DNA from: Spirosoma luteum DSM 19990
GTDB lineage: Bacteria > Bacteroidota > Bacteroidia > Cytophagales > Spirosomataceae
Assembly: GCF_000374065.1 (NCBI RefSeq)
Contig: NZ_KB893259.1
Coordinates: forward strand, 1 to 64,000
DNA length: 64,000 bases
Direction: 5' to 3'
Part shown: in pieces, positions 34,976-43,825 of the stretch
Layout: every line of letters starts with the position of its first letter
Numbering within the stretch: the first letter of the stretch is position 1
Notes under the pieces: model-generated
What the model was told of the DNA's origin: nothing
Database searches by the model: none
What the model saw: only the letters and a program-made list of their open reading frames with translations
Translations under genes and position numbers: made by a program

Positions 34976-35443
34976 ATGATTATAGCAAAAGACAAAGTAG
35001 CGGGCATACATTATACGCTACGTGATAGCAAAGGCAATGTGCTGGACACCAGTGAGGGTAGCGATCCGCTCTACTACCTGCATGGTGCTAACAACCTGAT
35101 TCCGGGCATGGAAGAAGGGCTGGAAGGACACTGTACAGGTGAGCATTTCCAGATTGACGTTTCACCCGAAAAAGGCTACGGAGTGAGCGATCCCGCTCTG
35201 CTGGAAGAAGTCCCCCGCAAAGCGTTTGGCGGACAGGAAATTGAAGTAGGCATGCAGTTTGAAACCAACGAAGGGCAGGTTATTACCGTCACGAAAGTGG
35301 ACCCTGACTTCGTAACGGTCGACGCCAACCATCCGCTGGCTGACCAGAACCTATTTTTCGACGTTGAAATTATGGAGGTTCGGGAAGCTACGGAAGATGA
35401 GCTGGCACACGGACACGTTCACGGACACGGCGGAGACCACTAA
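34976..35443 (+). CDS. SlyD-like FKBP-type peptidyl-prolyl cis-trans isomerase
   Basis: 155 residues. FKBP domain split by an IF (insert-in-flap) chaperone domain, the SlyD layout: GIHYTLRDSKGNVLDTSEG, LHGANNLIPGMEEGLEG, then ISPE-type KGYGVSDP, the IF domain (about residues 72-125) and VDANHPLADQNLFFDVEI. The short C-terminal tail HGHVHGHGGDH is His-rich and could bind Ni or Zn, though it is shorter than in E. coli SlyD. Cytoplasmic prolyl isomerase and chaperone. The Sua5-type gene follows on the same strand after a heptad-armed repeat. Confidence 0.93.
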   Translation: MIIAKDKVAGIHYTLRDSKGNVLDTSEGSDPLYYLHGANNLIPGMEEGLEGHCTGEHFQIDVSPEKGYGVSDPALLEEVPRKAFGGQEIEVGMQFETNEGQVITVTKVDPDFVTVDANHPLADQNLFFDVEIMEVREATEDELAHGHVHGHGGDH

Positions 35444-35446
35444 CCT

Positions 35447-35554
35447 GGTTTATGATTTACGGTTTGTAGTTTACAGTTGCGGTTCCCCGCCGGGACTGAC
35501 GCATCAACAACTCTCGCGTCAGCCGACCGTAAACTACAAACCGTAAACCCACAA
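35447..35554. repeat. Heptad-armed inverted repeat upstream of the Sua5-type gene
   Basis: The left arm is TTTATGA, TTTACGG, TTTGTAG, TTTACAG (35449-35476). The right arm is CCGTAAA, CTACAAA, CCGTAAA, CCCACAA (35527-35554), its near-complement in the same 7-bp register. The ATG follows at 35559. The element fills the gap between the SlyD-like and Sua5-type genes. It is the third member of the family at 13259-13359 and 27201-27330. Confidence 0.8.
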
Positions 35555-35558
35555 CTGA

Positions 35559-36512
35559 ATGGCACAGATTGGTACGGATATAACAGCGGCAAAAGCATTT
35601 CTGGAAGCAGGCAACGTGGTGGGTATTCCCACCGAAACCGTTTACGGCCTGGCGGGCAACGCGCTTGACCCGGATGCCGTTCTGACAATTTTCCGGGTTA
35701 AGAACCGCCCCTCCTTCGATCCACTCATTGTCCACACAGACTCCCTCAGCAAACTCGACCGCTTAGTTACCCACATTCCCGAACCAGCCCGGCGGCTGGC
35801 CGAAACGTTCTGGCCCGGCCCCCTCACACTGCTCCTGCCACGGCGCGACCTGATCCCGGACCTCGTTACGGCGGGCCTGCCAACTGTAGCGATTCGCATT
35901 CCAAGGCATCCGCTGACGCTTGCCCTGCTGCGGTCACTCGATTTCCCACTGGCCGCGCCAAGTGCCAACCCGTTCGGCTATATCAGCCCCACGAGTGCCC
36001 AACACGTAGCCGATCAGTTAGGCAATCAGATACCGTATATTCTGGATGGTGGTTCGGCCGACATTGGCCTCGAATCTACTATTGTGGGGTTTGAAAACGA
36101 CCAGCCTACGGTGTTTCGCCTGGGCGGTATGGGCCTGGAAAAGATTGAAGCGGTGGTTGGCCCCGTTTCGGTACGGACGCACTCTACCTCCAACCCAGCC
36201 GCGCCGGGGATGCTCAGCAGCCATTACGCTCCCCGTAAACCACTGATACTCCTGGCACCGGGCGAGAGTCCAAAACCAGCCGAACGCGTCGGGGCGCTGG
36301 CCTTCCGCGAACCGTTCGGCGGACTGGCACCTGATCATCAACGAGTCCTCTCCCCTACCGGCGATTTGAATGAGGCCGCCAAAAATCTCTTTGCCCACCT
36401 GCGGGTGCTGGATTCTTTACCCATCGATACCATCTACGCCGAACAGGTACCTAACCGGGGCTTGGGTGGAGCCATCAATGACCGCCTGCGCCGGGCCAGC
36501 GTACCGGTTTAA
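35559..36512 (+). CDS. Sua5/YciO/YrdC-family threonylcarbamoyl-AMP synthase
   Basis: 317 residues, ATG start. N-terminal YrdC domain: GNVVGIPTETVYGLAGNALD, KNRPSFDPLIVH, ETFWPGPLTLLLPR, VAIRIPRHPLTLALLR, PLAAPSANPFGYISPTSAQHV and the DGGSADIGLESTIVGF signature. A C-terminal Sua5 domain (about residues 215-317, AAPGMLSSHYAPRKPL linker) marks the long Sua5 form rather than TsaC. It makes threonylcarbamoyl-AMP from Thr, bicarbonate and ATP for tRNA t6A37. The heptad-armed repeat ends four bases before the start codon. Confidence 0.95.
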   Translation: MAQIGTDITAAKAFLEAGNVVGIPTETVYGLAGNALDPDAVLTIFRVKNRPSFDPLIVHTDSLSKLDRLVTHIPEPARRLAETFWPGPLTLLLPRRDLIPDLVTAGLPTVAIRIPRHPLTLALLRSLDFPLAAPSANPFGYISPTSAQHVADQLGNQIPYILDGGSADIGLESTIVGFENDQPTVFRLGGMGLEKIEAVVGPVSVRTHSTSNPAAPGMLSSHYAPRKPLILLAPGESPKPAERVGALAFREPFGGLAPDHQRVLSPTGDLNEAAKNLFAHLRVLDSLPIDTIYAEQVPNRGLGGAINDRLRRASVPV

Positions 36513-36712
36513 GGTAGTTTAGTATTTCAATGCCCGGCGACAAACCCAGGCTACATAGCAGCAATCGGCGTTGCCCTTTTGGGTGACGTTCAACTATCTT
36601 TACAGCCTGCAACAGTGCCAGAAAGAGGACTAATTTCAACATTGACCAGGTGTATGTAACGCAGCCAGCATTGGTCAGGAACAGGTAAAATCAGTATTAA
36701 CCAGGAGAATAC

Positions 36713-37618
36713 ATGACTAAAAAGCGGATATTTTTTACCGGGGGATCGGGAAAAGCGGGAAAACACGTGATTCCCTACCTGCTCAACCAGGGTTACAAAG
36801 TGATGAATGTAGACTTGACGCCTTTGGATCACCCGGGGGTAGATAATCTGGTCGCTGATATTACGGATTCCGGGCAAATTTTCAATGCCATGACTTCCTA
36901 TGCCGGCCTGGATGAACTGGAGCCCGGCAATGGTGTACCAAAATTTGATGCGGTAGTCCATTTTGCGGCTGTGCCCAGGATCTTGCTCAAACCCGATAAT
37001 GAAACGTTTCGGGTCAACACCATGGGTACGTACAATGTAATTGAAGCAGCTGTTAAGCTAGGCATCAAAAAGATTATCATTGCTTCCTCCGAAACCACCT
37101 ATGGCATCTGTTTTTCGGATGGCAAAACCGACCCTCACGAGTTGCCGCTGGAAGAGGATTATGACGTTGATCCGATGGATAGCTACGGATTGTCGAAGGT
37201 TGTCAATGAAAAAACGGCCCGCAGCTTCCAGCGACGCTCAGGCTTCGATATTTATGCCCTTCGTATTGGTAATGTGATTGAACCGCACGAATACGCGGAA
37301 CTGTTTCCCCATTATTTTAAGCACCCTGAAGTGCGACGCAGAAATGCCTTCTGTTACATCGATGCGCGTGACCTGGGGCAGATTGTGGATTTATGTTTGC
37401 AGAAGGATAACCTCGGTTATCAGATTTTCAATGCGGGTAACGATCACAACGGGGCTGTTCTCACCAGTCAGGAGTTGGCTGAAAAATTCTTTCCTGGTGT
37501 GCCAATCAGTCGCGAACTGGGGGAGTATGAGGCCTTATTTTCAAACCGTAAAATCCGGGAAGTTCTGGGATTTACCGAACAGCATAACTGGCAGAAATAC
37601 GTGAAATGGGAGTCTTGA
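36713..37618 (+). CDS. NAD(P)-dependent epimerase/dehydratase (extended SDR)
   Basis: 301 residues. Rossmann motif FFTGGSGKAGKHVIPYL (TGxxGxxG variant GGSGKAG), NNAG-like HFAAVPRI, active-site Tyr/Lys in YGLSK (about residues 158-162) and catalytic Ser in IASSETTYG. The C-terminal part ends soon after the sugar-binding region. Extended SDRs act as nucleotide-sugar epimerases, dehydratases or uronate dehydrogenases; the exact substrate is open. Unlike most genes here it has a clear Shine-Dalgarno sequence (AGGAG six bases before ATG). It lies next to a glycosyltransferase/methyltransferase pair in more AT-rich DNA. Confidence 0.85.
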   Translation: MTKKRIFFTGGSGKAGKHVIPYLLNQGYKVMNVDLTPLDHPGVDNLVADITDSGQIFNAMTSYAGLDELEPGNGVPKFDAVVHFAAVPRILLKPDNETFRVNTMGTYNVIEAAVKLGIKKIIIASSETTYGICFSDGKTDPHELPLEEDYDVDPMDSYGLSKVVNEKTARSFQRRSGFDIYALRIGNVIEPHEYAELFPHYFKHPEVRRRNAFCYIDARDLGQIVDLCLQKDNLGYQIFNAGNDHNGAVLTSQELAEKFFPGVPISRELGEYEALFSNRKIREVLGFTEQHNWQKYVKWES

Positions 37619-37620
37619 GG

Positions 37621-37648
37621 TGCCACGAACTTTCCGGCTATCGTGGCA
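37621..37648. terminator. Hairpin between convergent epimerase and glycosyltransferase genes
   Basis: Perfect 8-bp arms (TGCCACGA/TCGTGGCA) around a 12-nt loop, three bases after the epimerase stop. No T tract, so termination is tentative. Confidence 0.45.
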
Positions 37649-37717
37649 ACCAGGATACGGTTCGAAAGAACTAATTTACCTGTGTGAAAAGTAGCTCATT
37701 TATTCCCTTTACACAGC

Positions 37718-39484
37718 TCAATAGCGATGAGTCTGCCCTTTCAAATCGAACAACACCGTCCGTTGTCCGGATTGTTTCAGCAAGATAATTTTGTCTACTT
37801 CGGTGGTATCCATCCGCTGCACGTAATCGGCATCTCTGGGTAAATACATGTTGGTCAACTGGGCATCCTGGATCGAATAAGGCCAGTATGTCTTCTCAAT
37901 CTCGTCGTGCGGGTGGAGTCGGATGGACGGATAAAGTACCGTGTCACCCGGCGCGTATGCCTGCCTGATTTTCTGGGCGACCCGGTAGTAGGGATTAGGT
38001 TCACGAGTGCTGGCGAAATAGGTGTATTTAGGCGCTTTGTCCTGATAAATGTGGTGTAGTAACCGGGCGATAAAATAGCTTTGGATTACCAAAACCACCA
38101 GTAGGATTTCCCGAAATTCGGTTGCTGTACGTACAAGCTGTTGCAACAGCATGGCGACCAGAATAACCGAAAACGGAAATGAGAAGCCCGAATAGCGTTG
38201 GGTAATGCCATAGGTGTGCCCGTTTCGAAACGACATAACGATCAGAAACAGGGTAGGAACAAGGGCCAGCATGAACATAAAGACCAGGAGAGGTAACTTT
38301 CCGGCCTCTGCCTGCCTGCGAATTGCCAGCAGGAGAAAAAAGGCAAGTGAAGGAAGTGCGGCAACCACCACAAATTGAAAATTCACAACCGTCACCAGGA
38401 GCAAAGGGGCGCTTAACAATGCCAGGTAGAGTAGAATTATCAACAACGGCAGCGGAGTCGTCCTATGGTAACGATACAGAAGCCCGGCTGCGATTAACCC
38501 CAAAAACAGGGATATAGCAATATTTCGAATACCCAGTACGTCGATTTGCCCGAGTCCGTTCGACACAATAAACAGATCGGCCCAGATTGGAAGGGAACGC
38601 TTGGCAACATTTAACAAGGTTGCCGGCAAGACGGTCCCAAACCCACTATTATACGGATCGGTAAGGGCAATGTTGCGGTAGAAATCCGCCTGATAGGCCA
38701 GCGTTTTGAACGTGTAGGTGCCCCCCCCGAATATAAACCACAACGATACCAGGCCCACACCAACCAGACCCGTAATCAGAAAGGGGAGCCAGCGACGCAC
38801 CGGACGGACATAAAACAGGGCGTAGAGGCCGTGGCATAAGAAAACCACAACCGTCAGATAATGCGAAAGCAAAGCCAATACAAAGATCAGTCCGTAAGCC
38901 AGTAACAGTTTCCCGCCGGGCCTGCCTTCCTGTTTACGATCCAGGATTAATAGAAACAGATGCGTAGCCAATAAGGTGAGAAAAAAGCTCATCGAATAGT
39001 TACGGGCCATGTGGCTGTAGGCAATAAAAAACGGCTCGATGGCCGTCAGGAAAGCACTTAGCAAAGCAAGCCGTTCCGACCCAAAGTGACGACGCACAAA
39101 CAGGAATACCAGAACAACCAGCAGCGTACTGAATAGTACGGATGGAAACCGAATCGAAAAATCACTTAAGCCGAAAATTTTCGTCCAGGTCCAAAGGACA
39201 GCGTAATAGCTGGGACTGTTGCCAATGTCGCCCTGAATATTAGCTATAATAAAATCGTTGATTGATTTTTCCTTCCAGAATTCGCGGGGAGTAAAATAGG
39301 TTTTCCCCGGTGTAAAAAACACATCATGCTGATTGGAACCCTCCATAGCTACGCCCTGGGAGATGACTAAGGTGTATTTTTCATCAAGAAAAATCCCATA
39401 GGCACCCGATTGATAAACCCGCAGGATGAAAGCGAAGACTACTATCGCCATCATGACCCAGGTTACCGGCTTAACTGATTTCAT
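37718..39484 (-). CDS. GT39/PMT-like integral membrane glycosyltransferase
   Basis: 588 residues, ATG start. About 11-12 membrane helices. The first extracytoplasmic loop carries the acidic motif GIFLDEKYT (GT-C fold Asp/Glu), and SHMARNYSMSFFLTLLATHLFLL resembles the PMT_2/ArnT region. The C-terminal about 100 residues form a soluble periplasmic domain (TYFASTREPNPYYRVAQKI). GT-C enzymes move a sugar from a polyprenyl-phosphate donor to lipid, polymer or protein. It is 39 bp downstream of the methyltransferase gene on the same strand, probably cotranscribed. The acceptor is unknown. Confidence 0.85.
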   Translation of the reverse strand: MKSVKPVTWVMMAIVVFAFILRVYQSGAYGIFLDEKYTLVISQGVAMEGSNQHDVFFTPGKTYFTPREFWKEKSINDFIIANIQGDIGNSPSYYAVLWTWTKIFGLSDFSIRFPSVLFSTLLVVLVFLFVRRHFGSERLALLSAFLTAIEPFFIAYSHMARNYSMSFFLTLLATHLFLLILDRKQEGRPGGKLLLAYGLIFVLALLSHYLTVVVFLCHGLYALFYVRPVRRWLPFLITGLVGVGLVSLWFIFGGGTYTFKTLAYQADFYRNIALTDPYNSGFGTVLPATLLNVAKRSLPIWADLFIVSNGLGQIDVLGIRNIAISLFLGLIAAGLLYRYHRTTPLPLLIILLYLALLSAPLLLVTVVNFQFVVVAALPSLAFFLLLAIRRQAEAGKLPLLVFMFMLALVPTLFLIVMSFRNGHTYGITQRYSGFSFPFSVILVAMLLQQLVRTATEFREILLVVLVIQSYFIARLLHHIYQDKAPKYTYFASTREPNPYYRVAQKIRQAYAPGDTVLYPSIRLHPHDEIEKTYWPYSIQDAQLTNMYLPRDADYVQRMDTTEVDKIILLKQSGQRTVLFDLKGQTHRY

Positions 39485-39523
39485 AAATGAATGATGGAAA
39501 GGGGCGATGGATTCCCCTCGAAC

Positions 39524-40270
39524 TTACTTATTTTTAGAGCAGCCGATAATGAACTGCGCGGAAAAAACGTGTTTCAACAGGGGTATTTTTTCCAGAAATG
39601 GCTGCAGGGAATAAATTATCTTCGCTGGTCCGGTAGGAAAGAAAAACGGCACATAACCCACATATTCCCAGGAGCTAATTTCGCCCCCGGCATTGCGAAT
39701 CCACCGTTTCAACTCCCACTGATAGAAGGATTGTTCCTCGTGTTCGATATGGTAAGCGGACGTTCGCTCGATGACTTTCAGGATGGGGTTGTTGCCATTA
39801 GGCTCCATAATAATTAGATTATCCGACAGCTTGAACGCATTGGTAATGGCTTTTTGCTGATCGGATAAATGGTGAAGGACCCCCCGGATCACCGCCACAT
39901 CGTATTTCTGGGCTGGAATGGGTAAATCATCGTCCAGTAAATTGATGGTTTTGAATTGAACGGAAGGATAGTTGCGTTCAGCCATGCGAATCGCGGATTC
40001 GGCAGGATCGAATCCGTGTACTTCTAGCTGAGGAAAGTTTTCTTTGATGTTGTTCGTGTAAAGACCGTCTCCACAGCCAATATCAACCAGTGTTTTATAG
40101 GTTGGCTTAATTAGCTTGAAGATTTCATCGGAAATGCGCTTATTAGCGACGTGTGATGAAAATTGGGCATTGGTGGTATATAGAAATCCACCATTCTCGT
40201 GCACGTTCTGGTTGAACGCCTGCACATTTTTTTTTAGCGTAGTACTCACGAAAGTAAAAAGAAGAGACAT
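39524..40270 (-). CDS. Class I SAM-dependent methyltransferase
   Basis: 248 residues from ATG at 40270 (MSLLFTFVSTT); a TTG 11 codons earlier is less likely. SAM motif I TLVDIGCGDGLYTNNI (about residues 60-75), acidic motif II VHGFDPAESAIRM and motif IV VIRGVLHHLSDQQKA with a downstream helix; the C-terminal region is aromatic and hydrophobic (GYVPFFFPTGPAKIIYSLQPFLE), suggesting a membrane-near or lipid substrate. It may act on a sugar or lipid in a cell-surface pathway with the adjacent GT39-type enzyme. The product is not inferable. Upstream DNA is long, AT-rich and non-coding. Confidence 0.85.
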   Translation of the reverse strand: MSLLFTFVSTTLKKNVQAFNQNVHENGGFLYTTNAQFSSHVANKRISDEIFKLIKPTYKTLVDIGCGDGLYTNNIKENFPQLEVHGFDPAESAIRMAERNYPSVQFKTINLLDDDLPIPAQKYDVAVIRGVLHHLSDQQKAITNAFKLSDNLIIMEPNGNNPILKVIERTSAYHIEHEEQSFYQWELKRWIRNAGGEISSWEYVGYVPFFFPTGPAKIIYSLQPFLEKIPLLKHVFSAQFIIGCSKNK

Positions 40271-40818
40271 TCCATACCGAACTATTCGAGATGGATAAAA
40301 CAAATCAAGCTACTGATTATAAGTAGACATTATGGGCAACTAAAAGCGTATAATAATCTCCCTGATCTCGAAAAGAAACCGTTCAATGAATTGACCCGGA
40401 GAAGGTTAGCACGGTGTCTTCAGGGGGGAGTAAACAGCAACATAATGATTTAATTAACGGCCAAAATTAAACAAAGGTTAGAGAAATCTACTCTTCAGAG
40501 TAGAAAAAAACAATTTCTATATCAAATCACAAACTAATTAAATTGTTTGGTGAGTTGATTTTTCTAGTCAGCGATAAGAGAGCGAATTTTCGTGAGAAGC
40601 CTACAGCCCTCCGTATTTTACCCCAACGCTGATCATTCGGCCAGGTTTTGCCAGACTACCCGTCAACGCCCAACGGTATTTTCCTCGCTTTTCATTAAAT
40701 GCGTTAAGTCTTCTTGTAAGGGGTAGCGGGATGTGGCCAAACGTACCAGGTTTCCCTTTGGGGATAGGCTGACAAAGAACTAACTTCGAGACACTTTACT
40801 TACTAATCCCTACCCTTT
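40271..40818. other. AT-rich intergenic region between divergent units
   Basis: About 550 bp. The stretch 40480-40570 is strongly AT-rich with poly-A runs, and a short inverted repeat CTACTCT/AGAGTAG lies near 40489-40504. No gene, TAnnTTTG box or tRNA was recognised. It may carry the promoter of the methyltransferase/GT39 pair. Confidence 0.4.
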
Positions 40819-41700
40819 ATGGCCACTATCGATAGAAAAACATTCCTGAAAGACGTTTCCCTGCTGGCGGGGGCTTCTCTGCTGGCAGGCCCCGCTTTTG
40901 CGGCCGACATAACACAAATGAAACCAGCGGTTAAACTTGGATTCGTAACCTATTTGTGGGGCAAAGACTGGGATTTGCCAACCGTCATTAAGAACTGTGC
41001 GGATACCAATATTCACGGGGTAGAGTTGCGGGTGGAGCACGCGCATAACGTGATGCCTAACCTGAATGCAGCCCAGCGACTGGAAGTTAAGAAGCGGTTT
41101 GCCGACAGCCCGGTGCAGCTCATTGGCCTGGGAACGAACCAGCAGTTCGATTATGTGGACCAGGGCAAGTTGAAGGCGTCGATTGAACAGGCTAAGGAGT
41201 TTATCCGGCTGAGTGCCGATGTGGGTGGGTCGGGGGTTAAAGTGAAACCCAACGCCCTGCATAAAGAAGTACCCGTTGAGAAAACGATTGCTCAGATTGG
41301 GGAATCCCTCAACGAACTCGCCCGGTATGGTGCGGAGCTGGGGCAGCAGATCAGGCTGGAGGTACACGGGGAAGAAACGCAGGAGTTACCCATGACAAAG
41401 CGGATTATGGATGTAGCCAATCACCCTAACGCCAAAATATGCTGGAACTGCAACCCGCAGGATTTGAACGGGAATGGATTCCAGTACAATTTCGACCTGG
41501 TCAAAGATCGTTTTGGCGCTACCTGCCACGTCCGCGAACTGGACCGCACCGACTACCCGTATCAGCAATTGCTGAACAATCTGGTCAAAATGAACTACAA
41601 CGGCTGGGTACTCCTCGAATGCCATACTAACCCCGCCGACAAGGTTGCGTCCATGAAAGAACAACGCGCCGTTTTCGACCGGATGATTGCCAGGGCCTGA
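40819..41700 (+). CDS. Exported sugar phosphate isomerase/epimerase (AP-endonuclease-2 TIM barrel)
   Basis: 293 residues, ATG start. The N-terminus (DRKTFLKDVSLLAGASLLAGPAFAAD) is a signal with a twin-arginine-like RK and an AFA cleavage site. The mature part is a TIM barrel of the xylose-isomerase-like family: LGFVTYLWGKDWDLPTVI, IHGVELRVEH, LIGLGTNQQFD, GGSGVKVKPNA, IRLEVHGEETQE, AKICWNCNPQDLNG and GWVLLECHTNP. Metal ligands are likely Glu of VELR, Glu of LEVHG, the Asn/Asp region of CNPQD and the C-terminal Glu of LLECH. These proteins isomerise, epimerise or dehydrate oxidised sugars; the substrate is unknown. Confidence 0.85.
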   Translation: MATIDRKTFLKDVSLLAGASLLAGPAFAADITQMKPAVKLGFVTYLWGKDWDLPTVIKNCADTNIHGVELRVEHAHNVMPNLNAAQRLEVKKRFADSPVQLIGLGTNQQFDYVDQGKLKASIEQAKEFIRLSADVGGSGVKVKPNALHKEVPVEKTIAQIGESLNELARYGAELGQQIRLEVHGEETQELPMTKRIMDVANHPNAKICWNCNPQDLNGNGFQYNFDLVKDRFGATCHVRELDRTDYPYQQLLNNLVKMNYNGWVLLECHTNPADKVASMKEQRAVFDRMIARA

Positions 41701-41755
41701 TCGCTGACCACAGCGGTTTGGCAATTACCCTTTCTGTTAGTGGCTACTACATCAA

Positions 41756-41803
41756 AAAGCGAATAATCCGATGAAAAACTCTGGTTCACCAACTATTCGC
41801 TTT
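41756..41803. terminator. Possible hairpin between convergent genes
   Basis: Arms AAAGCGAATA (41756-41765) and TATTCGCTTT (41794-41803) around a 28-nt loop, between the isomerase stop and the small HTH gene stop. The long loop makes this weak. Confidence 0.3.
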
Positions 41804-41874
41804 CTGTCTTCTCGCACGATTTATTCGCTATATGTGTGAGGAAAATGTAACGGCATCAGAGTACTCATCCCCCG

Positions 41875-42069
41875 TCATTCGAGTGTCAGACCACGTTTGG
41901 CCATATAAGCCCGCAAAATCTGTTCTCTGATAAACTCCGTCCGGCCAATACGTTCGCTGGATAACCGATTTTGATCCAGATAACCTTTCAACCGGCCAAT
42001 CGTAATGTGCAATTCCTGAGCTGCTTCCGGAAGGGTGTAAAACACTGTTCCTTTAATGGCTTTAGGCAT
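41875..42069 (-). CDS. Small helix-turn-helix (excisionase/MerR-like) DNA-binding protein
   Basis: 64 residues, ATG start. The whole protein is one HTH_17/excisionase-type winged helix: FYTLPEAAQELHITIGRLKGYLDQNRLSSERIGRTEFI followed by a short C-terminal helix. Such proteins bind DNA and act as regulators or recombination directionality factors, but no integrase or att repeat is nearby, so a regulatory role is more likely. The 5' region holds an inverted repeat (AGTACCT/AGGTACT at 42088-42116) that could be its operator. Targets are unknown. The gene stands alone, convergent with the isomerase. Confidence 0.7.
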   Translation of the reverse strand: MPKAIKGTVFYTLPEAAQELHITIGRLKGYLDQNRLSSERIGRTEFIREQILRAYMAKRGLTLE

Positions 42070-42087
42070 GACTCAACTGGTTTAACT

Positions 42088-42116
42088 AGTACCTCCTGTC
42101 AATGTAGGCAGGTACT
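42088..42116. promoter_or_regulatory. Possible operator upstream of the small HTH gene
   Basis: 7-bp inverted repeat AGTACCT (42088-42094) / AGGTACT (42110-42116) with a 15-bp spacer, 19 bp upstream of the HTH ATG. Only pattern evidence. Confidence 0.25.
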
Positions 42117-42205
42117 TATATTAATAACTTGTCTAGTCACTTTGTTCCATTTAGCTCGTGTATAAATCACAGAATGATCATAAAAGAATATGGAGTCAAT
42201 GCCTG

Positions 42206-43777
42206 TTACTTCGACTCGCCTGAACGGGGTACAAACTGGACCGACAGATTCGGGTCAGGCATGTTTTTGTCGAGCGGGAACATGGGGCGTTTGATGCGTT
42301 TGTAGGGTAAACGGGCCAGATCCTGATTGACACCGCCGGGCGTTAAGGCCATTATCCAGCCGGCCTGCATGGCGTACAGTTCCGGCTCCAGATAACCAAT
42401 TTTCACGACCACAATGTCGGCGGTTCGGGGGTTCAGACCCAGGCGGGTGAAATCAGCTTCCTTGTGGTAGGGCTTACGCTTCTGCGTCACGATAACGTGG
42501 ATACTGCCCACCTTCACCACCACCTCGACTTCCGCATTTATATCGCCTTCGACAATTGACTCGACGGCTCCTTTTATGGGAACGGGCGGGGCAAACCGGG
42601 CATCGACCCGTGCACCAGCCACCCCATCGACCTGCCCGCCCACGCCAGCCGCCATAGCTTTTTTAACCAGTTCAGGATCGGGAATCGACGCATAAATCAG
42701 CGAGGGGCCATCGGCCTGCTTAAACTCAGGCCGGGCGAGCAACTGCGTGAGTGTCCAAGTCACGTCGCCCGCGCCACCGGCCGTTGGGTTGTCGCCGGTG
42801 TCGCTGATAAAAAAGGGGTGTTTTTTGCTGGCCAGCGCATCGGCAAGAGATTTTTCCAGCGTCCCCACCGGTGCCACAAAGTCGAACTGATTCCTGACAT
42901 TCCAGAAAGACCGGGCCAGTTGCTCAGCCGCCTTTGTCACCCTGGTCTTATCGTCGCCAGTGACCATCACCACGGCATGATTGCGGGGTTCATCGGCCCA
43001 GGCGTAGCCAATCCAGATGGCCGCATCTACAATGCCCGCTTGATTATCGGCCAGGGGAGCTACCTGCTGGTAAAGACTTTTTCCCGGCTCGATGCGGGTG
43101 CTGGTCTGTTCGCCCGGTAGCAGAATGGGGATAGGAATCCAGGCTTTGTAGGCGGGTTTTCCTTTGCCACTTTTCAGACGTTCCAGCAGATTGGTTACGG
43201 CCCGTTCTTTGGTTTGCATGGCATCCTCGTGCGGGGCCATGCGGTAGCAGGTAATCAAATCGGAGTTTTTCGCCAGCCGCCACGACACGTTACCATGCAA
43301 ATCCATGGATGTGGAAATAAGCGCCTTATAACCAACCACCTTCCGAATGCGGGTAATGAAATCGCCCTCCGGGTCGTCCAGACCCACCACGCTCATGGCG
43401 CCGTGAATATCAAAATACAGGCCATCGTACGGACCGTTTTTCTTAAGCGAATCCAGCACTTTCCCCACCAGCGACTCATAGGCTTCCCGCGTTACGGCCC
43501 CACCGGGCAGCGATTTACCAACCAAAGCTGGCAGCCACGTAGCCTGTTGCCGCAAGGGAGAGCCGGCGCTCAGAAACGGATAGGATGTAAACACCTCCGG
43601 GCCGTATTTGGCGTGAAAGGCTTCTTCGTGCGTAATCGCTGGCGAAAAGGTGCTGGATTCGATACCCAGCCCCGCAATACCGATGCGTGGCAACGACTTT
43701 CCACTAGTTAACGATTGGGAAGAGCCCGAACTAACAGTAAATAAGCAGACAATAAGACCTAAAATAATTGATTTCAT
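42206..43777 (-). CDS. Exported M81-family metallopeptidase (MlrC-like)
   Basis: 523 residues. Signal peptide (MKSIILGLIVCLFTVSSGSS). The M81 N-domain: IGIAGLGIESSTFSP (Glu/Ser near the metal site), GGAVTREAYESL, DGLYFDIHGAMSVVGLDDPEGDFI (DxHGAM with metal His/Asp), ISTSMDLHGNVS with a second metal His, and CYRMAPHEDAMQTKERA. The C-domain includes DTGDNPTAGGAGDVTWTL. MlrC acts on linear microcystin peptides in Sphingomonas; most M81 proteins have unknown substrates. It is the last gene of a leftward run and sits 48 bp after an exported amidase gene, suggesting a shared periplasmic job on small peptides or amides. Confidence 0.88.
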   Translation of the reverse strand: MKSIILGLIVCLFTVSSGSSQSLTSGKSLPRIGIAGLGIESSTFSPAITHEEAFHAKYGPEVFTSYPFLSAGSPLRQQATWLPALVGKSLPGGAVTREAYESLVGKVLDSLKKNGPYDGLYFDIHGAMSVVGLDDPEGDFITRIRKVVGYKALISTSMDLHGNVSWRLAKNSDLITCYRMAPHEDAMQTKERAVTNLLERLKSGKGKPAYKAWIPIPILLPGEQTSTRIEPGKSLYQQVAPLADNQAGIVDAAIWIGYAWADEPRNHAVVMVTGDDKTRVTKAAEQLARSFWNVRNQFDFVAPVGTLEKSLADALASKKHPFFISDTGDNPTAGGAGDVTWTLTQLLARPEFKQADGPSLIYASIPDPELVKKAMAAGVGGQVDGVAGARVDARFAPPVPIKGAVESIVEGDINAEVEVVVKVGSIHVIVTQKRKPYHKEADFTRLGLNPRTADIVVVKIGYLEPELYAMQAGWIMALTPGGVNQDLARLPYKRIKRPMFPLDKNMPDPNLSVQFVPRSGESK

Positions 43778-43825
43778 GCGTTCAATTTACGGGATTGTTG
43801 GTAACAGCATAGCCTTTCGGCCAAA

